From the NCBI RefSeq assembly GCF_002154695.1, contig NZ_MTAV01000135.1, positions 24,536 through 88,535 on the forward strand: 64,000 bases of DNA, written 5' to 3'. Source of the stretch: Nostoc sp. T09. Lineage in GTDB: Bacteria; Cyanobacteriota; Cyanobacteriia; Cyanobacteriales; Nostocaceae. The notes under the pieces are model-generated. The model was not told the origin of the DNA. It ran no database searches and worked only from the letters and a program-made list of their open reading frames with translations. The position numbers were made by a program, and so were the translations under genes. Shown piece after piece: positions 56,076 to 64,000 of this stretch. Position 1 is the stretch's first letter. The number at the start of each line of letters is the position of its first letter.

Positions 56076-57159
56076 GGCAATCTTAACATCAGCAATTTAG
56101 CAAATTTAACCGGAATAGTGTAAAAAAATATCTGTAAAAGTTAAAACATTTCTCCTAAAAATTATGATTTGCTAATTTTTGAGTAAGTTTGGTAAACAAA
56201 CCACTGATAGCTTAACTGAACAACAACTATATTAACTAGGCCCATTATTCGGATTTTTTGCTGTGTAGAATAAAAACACCAGCTTTCCGAGGTTGGTTTG
56301 GGAGATTGCTGCTTTTACGCACCTATTGTTGTGGCTGAGAATAAACTTTTTACAGTTTCAGCGAAATTACTCCGGGATATTATATAGTCGCACCCTAATA
56401 AAAAAACATCAAAGAAGCAGGCAAATGTTTTATGATACAATCTGCAAATTTGGTTTATTAATTGGTAATAAATTACACAATAAAATCCTCAGAATATCGA
56501 ATACGCTACGCAGAAGCCAGCTTTTAAGTGTCTAAAAATACAATATGAATACAGGCTTTTGAGACATTTTCATCTGGTTAGTTATTTCTGCCGCACTGTA
56601 CTATAGTAGTCCGATTCGATTCATCAAGTTACTTGTGTGGTGCGCTTCTCTGCGAGACGCTGCGCGTTCGCGCAGCGCCAGCGCGATAGGCAGGCAATAA
56701 GCAATACTGTTATGGAATATTAAACAGTAGGTCGTTTTTTTTTCAAAAATCATCACAGATTCCTATACTATTAATGACTGCTTTGTAATATTCACAGTCA
56801 CACGCTAGCAACTTTAGCTTGTGTTTTTCTCAGATGGTTCACACTTAGGTACTGAGAAAAGAGTGTATAAATAAAGTTGAGATAGTATTAATCAGGCTGG
56901 TAGGGAAGTTCAAGCTTACCCTACAGGAGGTTGGCTAACAGAAGTTGACGACGCGCCATGTATTGCATAGCTAAGCAGGTTGAGGAAAGTTTTCTGGGTT
57001 GGCAAACTCTGTACAAAATGGATGAAGCAGAGTGCCGTTACCATAACTACCTATAAGCTAGGGTAGAATATCGCCGCAAGTAAATGTTGTCACTGCTTAG
57101 ACCGATCTTTGTGGAGACTTCCTTCTCAGTTAGTTGCCATAACACTTAATTATTCGATT
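56076..57159. other. Long intergenic region (1.08 kb) with hairpins
   Basis: Between prs (minus) and a Ser/Thr kinase gene (plus). Contains a GC-rich palindrome at 56658-56677 and a hairpin at 56900-56924 (GTAGGG-AAG...CTT-CCCTAC) followed by AGGAGG. No tRNA or protein gene is convincing; an open frame at 56293-56535 has no ribosome site. A small RNA is possible but unproven. Confidence 0.4.
56658..56677. repeat. Perfect GC-rich palindrome
   Basis: CGCTGCGCG-TT-CGCGCAGCG, embedded in a CTCTGCGAGACGCTGCGCG context typical of dispersed cyanobacterial repeats, on an otherwise AT-rich background. Confidence 0.75.
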
Positions 57160-58863
57160 ATGCAACCACCTATTACAGTTGGCACTGTCTTACAAAACCG
57201 TTACCGGATTATTCAGATTCTTGGACAAGGGGGATTTGGCAGAACCTATCTTGCAGAAGACCAAAGGCGTTTTGATGAACTTTGTGCAATTAAAGAATTA
57301 ATTCCCATAACAATTGGAACCTCTGTCTGGGAAAAGACACAAGAACTTTTCCACCGAGAAGCGGCGATTTTATATCAAATAGAGCATCCGCAAGTGCCGA
57401 AATTCCGGGAAAGATTTGAACAAGATCAGCGCTTGTTTTTGGTAGAAGACTATATTGCAGGTAAAACCTACCGAACCATACTATCGGAACGCCAAGCTGT
57501 TAATCAAACTTTGACAGAACAAGAAGTAGTACAGTTGATGCTTTCCTTACTGCCTGTATTGGAGCATATTCACAGTCGAGGAATTATTCACCGAGATATC
57601 TCACCAGAAAATATCATTTTACGAGATAGTGATGCTAAACCAGTATTAATTGACTTTGGGGTAGTTAAAGAACTCGCAACTCGAATGCAATCCCCAAATA
57701 GCACTGCGCCAGTCACCACTGTAGGCAAATTAGGTTATTCTCCTAGTGAACAAATGCAAACAGGGCAAGCTTATCCTAATAGCGATTTGTATTCACTAGC
57801 AGTCACAGCGATAGTTCTGCTAACTGGTCGAGAACCCTCAGAATTATTTAATGACAATCAACTAACTTGGAATTGGCAACAATGGGCCAGAGTTAATCCC
57901 AAATTTGCCCAAGTTATTAATCGGATGTTGAATTATAGACCAAGCGATCGCTATCAAAGTGCTGCTGAGGTCATCCAAGCATTACAAGCAGTTGGTCAAA
58001 CTAATGTCCCTCACCCTAATGTCTCCAATATACAGACAGTTGCTGTTGGTGGTGGTCGTCAGCCGAACCCAGCACCATCGCCTTCGCCTAATAGGCCTGC
58101 ACCTGCCATTCCACCAAACAATCATAGCTCTGTCTTAGATAACCCTTTAGCAATTGGGGCAATTGGCAGTGCAGTAGTTATCTTAGCAGGAGTTGGTTCA
58201 TGGGCGTTGGTGAGTTCTATTCGCAGCCAGTCCCAAGCACCACAAGAAACACCAGGACAAACTTTCCCTTCACCAGTGATTTCTGGTGGCAATACATTAA
58301 CACCTACACCTACACCTACTAATACTGAACCTGTTGTCTTGAGTAAGCGCCTCAATTTTGGAGCATCCAATACAGCTATAGTAGAAAATACGCTTAAAGA
58401 AAATCAAATAGTTCAGTACAGTTTTTCTGGGCAAAAAGGGCAAAAATTAGCTACAGTTCTTCAGCAAGGTACTGGCATTGTTCTTTCAGTTTTAGATGCT
58501 AGGAAACAACCAATTGATAATCTGGCTAATCAAGTTCAATCCTATGAAGGCAGATTGCCTGTGACTGGTAGATATACCATTCAATTAAGTCTAGAACCAG
58601 GAATTGCCGAGAGTGATTACAGTCTCAATGTTGCATTAGAAAAACTAGTTAGGGATACACCTACTTCTACACCAACTCCTACGCTGACACTTACCCCAAC
58701 CCCAACACCAACTCTTACACAGACACCTATACCTACTTCTACACCAACCCCAACACCAACTCTTACACAGACACCCATCCTCATTCCTACACCAACCCCA
58801 ACTCCTACTTCTAATGAGCAACCAAATAACATACCTAATCCAATTACTAGCCCAGGAACTTAA
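57160..58863 (+). CDS. Ser/Thr protein kinase with transmembrane segment and PPC-like/Thr-Pro tail
   Basis: 567 residues from the ATG at 57160 (an upstream GTG in frame is unlikely). Kinase about 10-275: [32 protein letters not shown] (Asp146), DFGVVKEL, ending at [13 protein letters not shown]. One transmembrane helix (about 330-352). Outside: a domain (about 397-485) with [20 protein letters not shown] and [16 protein letters not shown], like pre-peptidase C-terminal domains, then a Thr-Pro repeat tail (about 500-555). Catalytic loop Ser replaces Lys (HRDISPEN), as in several cyanobacterial kinases. Confidence 0.88.
   Translation: MQPPITVGTVLQNRYRIIQILGQGGFGRTYLAEDQRRFDELCAIKELIPITIGTSVWEKTQELFHREAAILYQIEHPQVPKFRERFEQDQRLFLVEDYIAGKTYRTILSERQAVNQTLTEQEVVQLMLSLLPVLEHIHSRGIIHRDISPENIILRDSDAKPVLIDFGVVKELATRMQSPNSTAPVTTVGKLGYSPSEQMQTGQAYPNSDLYSLAVTAIVLLTGREPSELFNDNQLTWNWQQWARVNPKFAQVINRMLNYRPSDRYQSAAEVIQALQAVGQTNVPHPNVSNIQTVAVGGGRQPNPAPSPSPNRPAPAIPPNNHSSVLDNPLAIGAIGSAVVILAGVGSWALVSSIRSQSQAPQETPGQTFPSPVISGGNTLTPTPTPTNTEPVVLSKRLNFGASNTAIVENTLKENQIVQYSFSGQKGQKLATVLQQGTGIVLSVLDARKQPIDNLANQVQSYEGRLPVTGRYTIQLSLEPGIAESDYSLNVALEKLVRDTPTSTPTPTLTLTPTPTPTLTQTPIPTSTPTPTPTLTQTPILIPTPTPTPTSNEQPNNIPNPITSPGT
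58655..58830. repeat. Coding tandem repeats (Thr-Pro) at the kinase 3' end
   Basis: Repeats of CCAACTCCTAC / ACACCTAC-type units; a 36-39-bp segment (ACACCAACCCCAACACCAAC plus TCTTACACAGACACC) recurs. It encodes the Thr-Pro-rich tail. Confidence 0.85.
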
Positions 58864-59315
58864 ATATCAATGTAGTATTTAAAGACAGTAATTTAGAGTT
58901 TTGAATTATCTATAAAATTATGTGGGTCACATATGGAGAAGGAGGCAAGTTATAGGTGAATTCCAGATTATTTCTATTGCCCGTCCAAAGAAACAGCGGC
59001 AGTAGCTACTAAGATAATGTAAGGGCAGCACAGCTAAATCCCAGATTATATATTTATTTCGGAGTTAGCAAAACAAAGCAGTTTTACTAGTAAAGGTCTG
59101 CTTCAATTGGCTAAACCCAAAATATTGACAATTAGTGAGTATTTGAAAACTATTAGCTTGATTTAAGAAGGAGATAATAAAAATAAATTACAATAATTGT
59201 TATTTATTAAAAGTTTGCAGATTTTAACTAATAAATTAGTTGTAAAAAAACATAATTTTAACTATTATAAACAATAAGTATACAAGCTAATAACTGACTC
59301 TTCTAAAAGAAATTG
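58864..59315. other. Intergenic region, 450 bases
   Basis: AT-rich spacer between the kinase and bioD, same strand. No recognised RNA or gene. The bioD promoter presumably lies in the AT-rich part at 59200-59300. Confidence 0.4.
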
Positions 59316-60011
59316 TTGAATACACTACTAATTACTGGCACTGATACTGAGGCTGGCAAAACTGTTTTAACAACAGCGTTAGCAGCCTATTGGCGAAAGT
59401 ACTTTCCTCAGCGTAATTGGGGAATTATGAAACCGATTCAATCGGGAGAAGGCGATCGCGAATGGTATCAAAAGCTGTTTTCCCTGAAGCAAACGGCGGA
59501 AGAAATTACACCGTTGTACTTTCAAGCACCGCTAGCACCTCCGATCGCCGCCGCCAAAGAAAATCGCCGAGTAGATTTATCTGTAGTCTGGCAAGCTTTG
59601 TCTAACTTGCGATCGCGTCGCGATTTCGTCCTAGTAGAATCTTTAGGGGGCTTAGGCTCACCAATTACTGAAGAATTGACAGTAGCAGATTTAGCAGGAG
59701 ATTGGCATTTACCAACAGTTTTAGTAGTGCCAGTGAAGTTAGGAGCGATCGCTCATGCAGTGGCTAATGTAGCATTAGCTAGACAAGCACGGGTAAATCT
59801 CAAAGGGATTGTTCTTAACTGCGTACAACCGCGTTCGGATGCAGAAATAGCGGACTTAACGCCACTAGATTTGATTCAATCACTCACCAACATCCCCGTT
59901 TTAGGCTGCTTACCTCATCTAGATAACCTGGCTGATTTGGATAAACTAGCGCAAGTAGCCTCAGATTTAGATTTAGGGATTATTCCAGAAATCTCTGCTT
60001 TTCATAGTTAG
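59316..60011 (+). CDS. bioD: Dethiobiotin synthetase
   Basis: 231 or 232 residues. P-loop [40 protein letters not shown] and [15 protein letters not shown] match BioD, which makes the ureido ring of dethiobiotin from diaminononanoate, CO2 and ATP. The start is odd: no ATG, only two adjacent TTG codons (59313 and 59316); the second gives the family-like N-terminus M-NTLLITGT. Weak ribosome site (AAAAGAAA). No other bio gene in the window. Confidence 0.9.
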   Translation: MNTLLITGTDTEAGKTVLTTALAAYWRKYFPQRNWGIMKPIQSGEGDREWYQKLFSLKQTAEEITPLYFQAPLAPPIAAAKENRRVDLSVVWQALSNLRSRRDFVLVESLGGLGSPITEELTVADLAGDWHLPTVLVVPVKLGAIAHAVANVALARQARVNLKGIVLNCVQPRSDAEIADLTPLDLIQSLTNIPVLGCLPHLDNLADLDKLAQVASDLDLGIIPEISAFHS

Positions 60012-60155
60012 GGGAAATATTACTATGATGACGCGGAGATTGATTTGAATTTTGAATTTCCCGTAGGGGTTGACTTCGCTTGCAGTAAGTATTGCAGAAT
60101 GTCACACTGGAAACATAGCCTAAGTTAGCTGTGTTTACCTAAGCTTTTCTTCACA

Positions 60156-61373
60156 ATGGTTTCCATCTTCCCAAATCCTGCTTCTGTTGACTTATCTCAC
60201 GTCCGGCTCTCGATTCGCTCATTACAAGCTCAACTGGTAGAATGGCGGCGGCAATTGCATCAAAAACCAGAGTTGGGTTTTAAAGAAAAACTCACAGCCG
60301 AGTTTATTTCACAGAAGTTACAAGCATGGGGAATTGAGCATCAAACTGGTATTGCTCAAACTGGCATTGTTGCGATTATCAAAGGTAACAAACTCGCTAG
60401 CGAAAAGGTTTTGGCAATTCGGGCAGATATGGATGCTTTGCCAATTCAAGAACTTAATGAAGTGCCTTATTGCTCCCAGCATGATGGAGTAATGCACGCT
60501 TGCGGACATGATGGACATACAGCGATCGCATTAGGTACAGCTTACTATCTACAACAGCATCGTGAGGATTTTGGCGGCACTGCCAAAATTATCTTCCAGC
60601 CAGCAGAAGAAGGGCCGGGAGGTGCAAAACCGATGATTGAGGCTGGGGTACTGAAAAACCCTGATGTGGATGCCATTATTGGGTTACACCTGTGGAATAA
60701 TTTGCCCCTGGGGACAGTGGGTGTCCGGGCTGGTGCATTGATGGCAGCTGTAGAATTATTCCAATGTACAATTTTGGGCAAAGGCGGACACGGCGCAATA
60801 CCACATCAAACTGTAGATTCGATTGTAGTTGCAGCCCAGATTGTCAATGCCTTACAAACCATCGTGGCACGTAACGTGAATCCAATTGATTCAGCTGTTG
60901 TGACTATAGGCGCGTTACATGCTGGCACAGCACACAATGTGATTGCTGATACAGCAAATATGAAAGGAACAGTTCGGTATTTTAACCCAGCTTTTGCAGG
61001 CTTTTTTAAACAGCGTATTGAGCAGATAATTGCTGGAGTGTGCCAAAGTCATGGTGCAAGTTATGACTTTGAATATGTGTCACTTTATCCCCCAGTAATT
61101 AATCATGCAGGTATCGCAGAATTAGTGCGATCGGTTGCAGTAGAAGTGGTAGAAACCCCTGTAGGTATAGTGCCAGAATGCCAAACGATGGGTGGTGAAG
61201 ATATGTCCTTCTTCTTACAAGAAGTTCCTGGCTGTTATTTCTTCCTTGGTTCTGCTAATCCTGCAAAAGACTTGGCTTATCCTCATCATCATCCCCGGTT
61301 TGATTTTGATGAAACTGCATTACCAATGGGTGTAGAAATATTTATTAGGTGCGTGGAGAAGTTTTTAAATTAA
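60156..61373 (+). CDS. M20 family amidohydrolase (N-acyl amino acid hydrolase type)
   Basis: 405 residues. M20D motifs: HQKPELGFKEKLTAEFI, IRADMDALPIQE, the metal site GVMHACGHDGHTAIALGTAY, QPAEEGPGGAKPMIEAGV and GGEDMSFFLQEVPGCYFFLG. Relatives hydrolyse N-acylated amino acids or IAA conjugates (hippurate hydrolase/HipO group). Two-metal exopeptidase-like enzyme, cytosolic. 145 bases after bioD on the same strand; functional link not evident. Confidence 0.93.
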   Translation: MVSIFPNPASVDLSHVRLSIRSLQAQLVEWRRQLHQKPELGFKEKLTAEFISQKLQAWGIEHQTGIAQTGIVAIIKGNKLASEKVLAIRADMDALPIQELNEVPYCSQHDGVMHACGHDGHTAIALGTAYYLQQHREDFGGTAKIIFQPAEEGPGGAKPMIEAGVLKNPDVDAIIGLHLWNNLPLGTVGVRAGALMAAVELFQCTILGKGGHGAIPHQTVDSIVVAAQIVNALQTIVARNVNPIDSAVVTIGALHAGTAHNVIADTANMKGTVRYFNPAFAGFFKQRIEQIIAGVCQSHGASYDFEYVSLYPPVINHAGIAELVRSVAVEVVETPVGIVPECQTMGGEDMSFFLQEVPGCYFFLGSANPAKDLAYPHHHPRFDFDETALPMGVEIFIRCVEKFLN

Positions 61374-61406
61374 GCCAATTGAAGCCTTACCGAATGGAGT
61401 TCGCAC

Positions 61407-61462
61407 GCCAGTTGTTCATCGCACTGGCTTGACTATACAAACCAAGCCCATCTCCGTGGGCT
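61407..61462. repeat. Palindromic dispersed repeats
   Basis: GCCAGT-TGTTCATCGC-ACTGGC (61407-61428), short relative of the repeat at 6932, followed by AGCCCA-TCTCCG-TGGGCT (61445-61462), relative of 26668-26685. Both lie just downstream of the amidohydrolase gene. Confidence 0.7.
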
Positions 61463-61534
61463 AATGAAAAACTAAGGTATTGAAACTTGTGAAGTTATTA
61501 GGACTTAATCCCTAACTTTTTTTCACTAAATATC

Positions 61535-62338
61535 ATGGCTTCCCAATCCTTAAATCCATCTATTATTGCTGCACTAGGAGACTTTGAAAAATCCAATGCC
61601 CCTAGTGTGTGGGCTAATTTGGATAAAAAGCAAGTGCTGGCGGAAATTAAAATTCGCCTCAACGATCCATTTCAAGTTAACCAAGGGGGACAACCATTTT
61701 GCGGACCAGCATCAATTTTGTTTGAACTGATTCGCAAACAACCACTGAGATATGTGCAAATTTGCCGTAGCTTGTTTGAAACTGGCAGTTTTCAAGGGCA
61801 AACTAAACGTATTCAAGCTACAGAAAGATTGCGGCGAAGTCAAGGTAGACTGCGGATGAGTCAAGCAGATTGGATGGTATTGGCAACATTACGGGAGTCA
61901 GAAAATCTCATTTTCCCTGTTGAACCAGATGCACCTGATATTCTCCGCAATTTGGCTGGGATGACGAAATCTTGGGAAATTAAAGGCTGGACGAGTGAAG
62001 TTTTAAGCTATCGCCAAGTCAAGTACATCCATACATATATATATGGTGAAACTGAAGCTTTGAATACAGCGGCACAAGTTATCGCCTCTGGTGGTGTAGC
62101 TTTTGCTTTAATTACCGCTGAAGGTTTACTTGGCAGTGGTGATAAACCCTTTTTGCCTTACCCCAATCATTGGATAACTATATTAGGGAATATCTCAACC
62201 CAAAGGGGTTTATTGTGGTCAAATGATACGGGACGTTTCAACATGGATGTTTATTCTTGGGAGAATAAATATCACATCGACTTGGGTAAAGGTCCTTTTG
62301 AGGATTATTTTTGGGGTGTGGTATTGGGTTCAATGTAA
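61535..62338 (+). CDS. Hypothetical protein with papain-like Cys/His pattern
   Basis: 267 residues, no signal peptide. Near residue 52-70, NQGGQPFCGPASILFELIRK resembles the Cys-helix start of papain-fold peptidases (C39 or transglutaminase-like). Near 210-220, LPYPNHWITILGNI supplies a His on a beta strand, with LLWSNDTGRFNMD (Asn/Asp) after it. I do not know the family name; similar proteins exist in cyanobacteria and some other bacteria. Predicted thiol protease or acyltransferase; this rests on motif order alone. Confidence 0.65.
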   Translation: MASQSLNPSIIAALGDFEKSNAPSVWANLDKKQVLAEIKIRLNDPFQVNQGGQPFCGPASILFELIRKQPLRYVQICRSLFETGSFQGQTKRIQATERLRRSQGRLRMSQADWMVLATLRESENLIFPVEPDAPDILRNLAGMTKSWEIKGWTSEVLSYRQVKYIHTYIYGETEALNTAAQVIASGGVAFALITAEGLLGSGDKPFLPYPNHWITILGNISTQRGLLWSNDTGRFNMDVYSWENKYHIDLGKGPFEDYFWGVVLGSM

Positions 62339-62681
62339 TTATGCTGGCTGATTATAGGATTCTCGCTTGATTGTGAAGCTAGACATTAACCCCTCAGCCT
62401 GGAAGCCTTGTCATTACCCACATATTTTGAATATCCTGCTTCTTCATCATCCCGTTTTGGAATTGACACCACCAAGGCTAATAGTTAAAGTTTACTGAAC
62501 TAGACTAACATGACAAAAAACTACGGTTTTAAAGGTAGATGCAGTTTAGCAGTCATATTTGATGTGTGAAATTAGTCCCAGAGGTAAGCATTAGGCAAGA
62601 AATAAGACGACAGCGTGGTAGTGCTTAAAGGGCAAGTGTCGGGAATTTTTTCACTAATCAAACCTGATTACTATATAAATA
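62339..62681. other. Intergenic region, 343 bases
   Basis: Between two convergent genes. No terminator hairpin or repeat stands out; an AGCCTGGAAGCCT-like word near 62397 echoes the repeat at 26639. Confidence 0.35.
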
Positions 62682-63332
62682 TCACTCTCCAAAGATAGAG
62701 TTAGCGTAAATTGCCAGTTGCGATCGGTTTTTCAAATTCAAACGATTGAATAGGTGGGTGACGTGAGTTTTAACCGTACCTTCGGAAATATAAAGTTTCT
62801 CGGCAATTTCACGGTTAGTTGCACCTATACCAATCAAGCGCAAAACATCTTGTTCTCGATTAGTAAGAGCAGTTAAGTTCTGCTGTGGTGTTTTCTCTTG
62901 GCTAACTGACGCTGAAGCTGGTACTTTGGCAAGCATTTTTTCCAATAGCCCTGGTCCCATTTGGGTATAACCCTTATGCACAAACCGAATCGCCTGCGCC
63001 AGTTCCTCAGATGGCATATCTTTTAGTAGATAACCTTTAGCTCCTGCTTTCATTGCCTCGGCAATATTTTGATCGTCATCAAAGGTGGTTAAGACTAATA
63101 CTTTAATAGTGGGAAAGCGATCGCAGATAATGCGTGTAGCAGCTTTGCCATCCATTACAGGCATTTGAATATCCATCAAAACAAGATCGGGTTGCAAAAC
63201 TGTAGCTTGCTCAATAGCAGTTTCACCATTATCAGCAGTTCCGACTACTTGCAAGTCTGACTCCAAATTGAGCATAACTTTGATTCCCTCGCGGATCAGA
63301 GCTTGGTCTTCTACGAGTAATACACGAATCAT
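62682..63332 (-). CDS. NarL/FixJ-type response regulator
   Basis: 216 residues from the ATG at 63332 (GAGG upstream). Receiver domain: VLLVEDQALIREG, phospho-acceptor Asp54 in LVLMDIQMPVMDG, switch Thr and Lys in VLTTFDD and GYLLKDMPSEE. Linker, then LuxR helix-turn-helix: LTNREQDVLRLIGIGATNRE and YISEGTVKTHVTHLFNRLNL. No histidine kinase is adjacent, so the partner is elsewhere or outside. Divergent from the small peptide gene at 63767, 434 bases away. Confidence 0.95.
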   Translation of the reverse strand: MIRVLLVEDQALIREGIKVMLNLESDLQVVGTADNGETAIEQATVLQPDLVLMDIQMPVMDGKAATRIICDRFPTIKVLVLTTFDDDQNIAEAMKAGAKGYLLKDMPSEELAQAIRFVHKGYTQMGPGLLEKMLAKVPASASVSQEKTPQQNLTALTNREQDVLRLIGIGATNREIAEKLYISEGTVKTHVTHLFNRLNLKNRSQLAIYANSIFGE

Positions 63333-63766
63333 AATGGACACCTCAGAAGAACTAAAAAGTTAGATAAAAGCGCCTTTTAAAGCAGTTGTAACTCTATCGT
63401 GGTTTGTAATGCACCTTAAAGTATTATCTTCAACTGCAACATGAACAATTTCTGAAGTGGCACTCAACAGCCTCTATGCCTTTGCTATGGATAATTCGAG
63501 TGGTCAAGCAGTAGAGAGACTGTCAGCGGCTCTATGACGAAAGTTTTAGATATATATACCTATGGTATCAACGAAGGTCTTAGATAAGTTAGCTATTTTG
63601 CAGAGTTGGGATTCAAGACGTTTTTCAGATGTTTATTCCTGGCAGCCATCCTACTATGAATACAGTTAGAACAAACAAAACAGAGGGCAACAAACAAAGC
63701 AATAAAAAATTTGTTTTACCTCGATTCTAACTAACTCTAAATCATACAAATAAAGGAGTCAAAATC
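63333..63766. other. Divergent promoter region, 434 bases
   Basis: Serves the response regulator (minus) and the peptide precursor (plus). Moderately AT-rich. AAGGAG at 63753-63758 is the ribosome site of the peptide gene. No clear operator or RNA seen. Confidence 0.45.
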
Positions 63767-63988
63767 ATGTCAGTTGAAAATCAAGCCGCTATCGAATTAT
63801 CTGAACAAGAATTAGATGTAGTTGCAGGTGGTGCAGATATTTTGTTTGATACTACAAATTTCAAGTCCGACACTTTACTAGTTGCACAAAATACCCAGTC
63901 TGGACCTGGCGGTAGTTCGACAACTTCCACAGTAGCAAAACAAAAAATCAATACTAGTGCTGTTCACTTTATTGGATTAGGTCTCTAA
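63767..63988 (+). CDS. Double-glycine-leader peptide, bacteriocin-precursor-like (CTB family as I remember it)
   Basis: 73 residues with a strong AAGGAG. Leader MSVENQAAIELSEQELDVVA plus GG (22 residues) has the ELSEQELDVVAGG pattern of peptides cut by C39-type ABC transporters. The 51-residue core is ADILFDTTNFKSDTLLVAQN, then QSGPGGSSTTSTVAKQKINT and a hydrophobic end (AVHFIGLGL). No Cys, so no lanthionine. It matches my memory of the cyanobacterial CTB-type bacteriocin precursors (Gly/Ser/Thr patch after a GG leader), but no modification or transport gene is visible since the window ends 12 bases after it. Confidence 0.7.
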   Translation: MSVENQAAIELSEQELDVVAGGADILFDTTNFKSDTLLVAQNTQSGPGGSSTTSTVAKQKINTSAVHFIGLGL

Positions 63989-64000
63989 CTCTCAAGAGTA

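Noticed and set aside
56293..56535. 80-residue plus-strand frame in the long spacer
   Set aside because: Composition and start are unlike a gene, with no ribosome site or motif.
56960..57000. GTTGAGGAAAGT word recalling the RNase P RNA GAGGAAAGTC motif
   Set aside because: The rest of the conserved RNase P core (for example ACAGAA and the paired P4 segments) is not found around it.
58617..58832. Val/Gly-repeat minus-strand frame
   Set aside because: Shadow of the Thr-Pro repeats in the kinase gene.
63656..63730. 24-codon frame MNTVRTNKTEGNKQSNKKF before the peptide gene
   Set aside because: No ribosome site; probably chance in an A-rich leader.
1..64000. CRISPR array, tRNA, rRNA, or insertion-sequence transposase
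   Set aside because: Tandem repeats here have 7 to 10-base units without spacers; no TTCGA-containing cloverleaf or transposase motif was noticed in the gaps.

Overview
The window comes from a cyanobacterium, most likely a filamentous Nostocales strain (Nostoc/Calothrix type). The evidence is the many GCGATCGC (HIP1) octamers, an allophycocyanin alpha-like phycobiliprotein, a high-light-inducible chlorophyll-binding protein, the catalytic subunit of ferredoxin:thioredoxin reductase, a CruA-type lycopene cyclase, a ThiO-ThiG fusion, large pentapeptide-repeat proteins, Uma2 nucleases and abundant short tandem repeats. No rRNA, tRNA, CRISPR array, transposase or phage gene was seen. It reads as chromosome with scattered small repeats.

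Layout. 1-12.7 kb: thiamine (thiO-thiG, cut by the left edge), isoleucine precursor (cimA) and carotenoid (cruA) genes, a coiled-coil protein, an Ig-like/beta-propeller membrane protein, and a TIGR03943-like protein plus permease pair. This stretch is rich in heptamer repeats. 13-18.1 kb: a CBS-type histidine kinase with a degenerate ATP lid, then a minus-strand group with a 32-aa basic protein, a HLIP, an ApcA paralogue, a small pentapeptide protein and a GH57 protein. 18.1-27.1 kb: SDR, a membrane protein, a RelE-like toxin-antitoxin pair, a DUF1400 alpha/beta hydrolase, glucokinase, a histidine phosphatase and small accessory genes including a Uma2 nuclease. 27.1-33 kb: a tightly packed Liv-type amino-acid ABC operon with two extra genes, an exported protein and a Uma2 nuclease. 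33-39 kb: GT2, TVP38 and GT87-like envelope genes and an Ndh-SelD fusion. 39-43.6 kb: three related pentapeptide proteins plus an internally deleted fourth copy. 43.7-56 kb: GST, polysaccharide deacetylase, FTR-DUF309, DUF58, a C-terminally short PilT-like ATPase, typA, a kinase fused to an LRAT-like domain, Uma2, an HD hydrolase and prs. 57-64 kb: a second Ser/Thr kinase, bioD, an M20 amidohydrolase, a possible papain-fold protein, a NarL-type regulator and, at the right edge, a double-glycine-leader peptide resembling cyanobacterial bacteriocin precursors.

Main points for follow-up: (i) short tandem repeats supply start or stop codons of several genes and sit in frame inside cimA and cruA; (ii) the pentapeptide family shares a conserved juxtamembrane module; (iii) the kinase-LRAT fusion; (iv) the possible peptide/regulator locus at the right edge; (v) a paired family of 64-bp inverted-repeat elements. 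Functions are assigned by recognising sequence motifs, not by database search.
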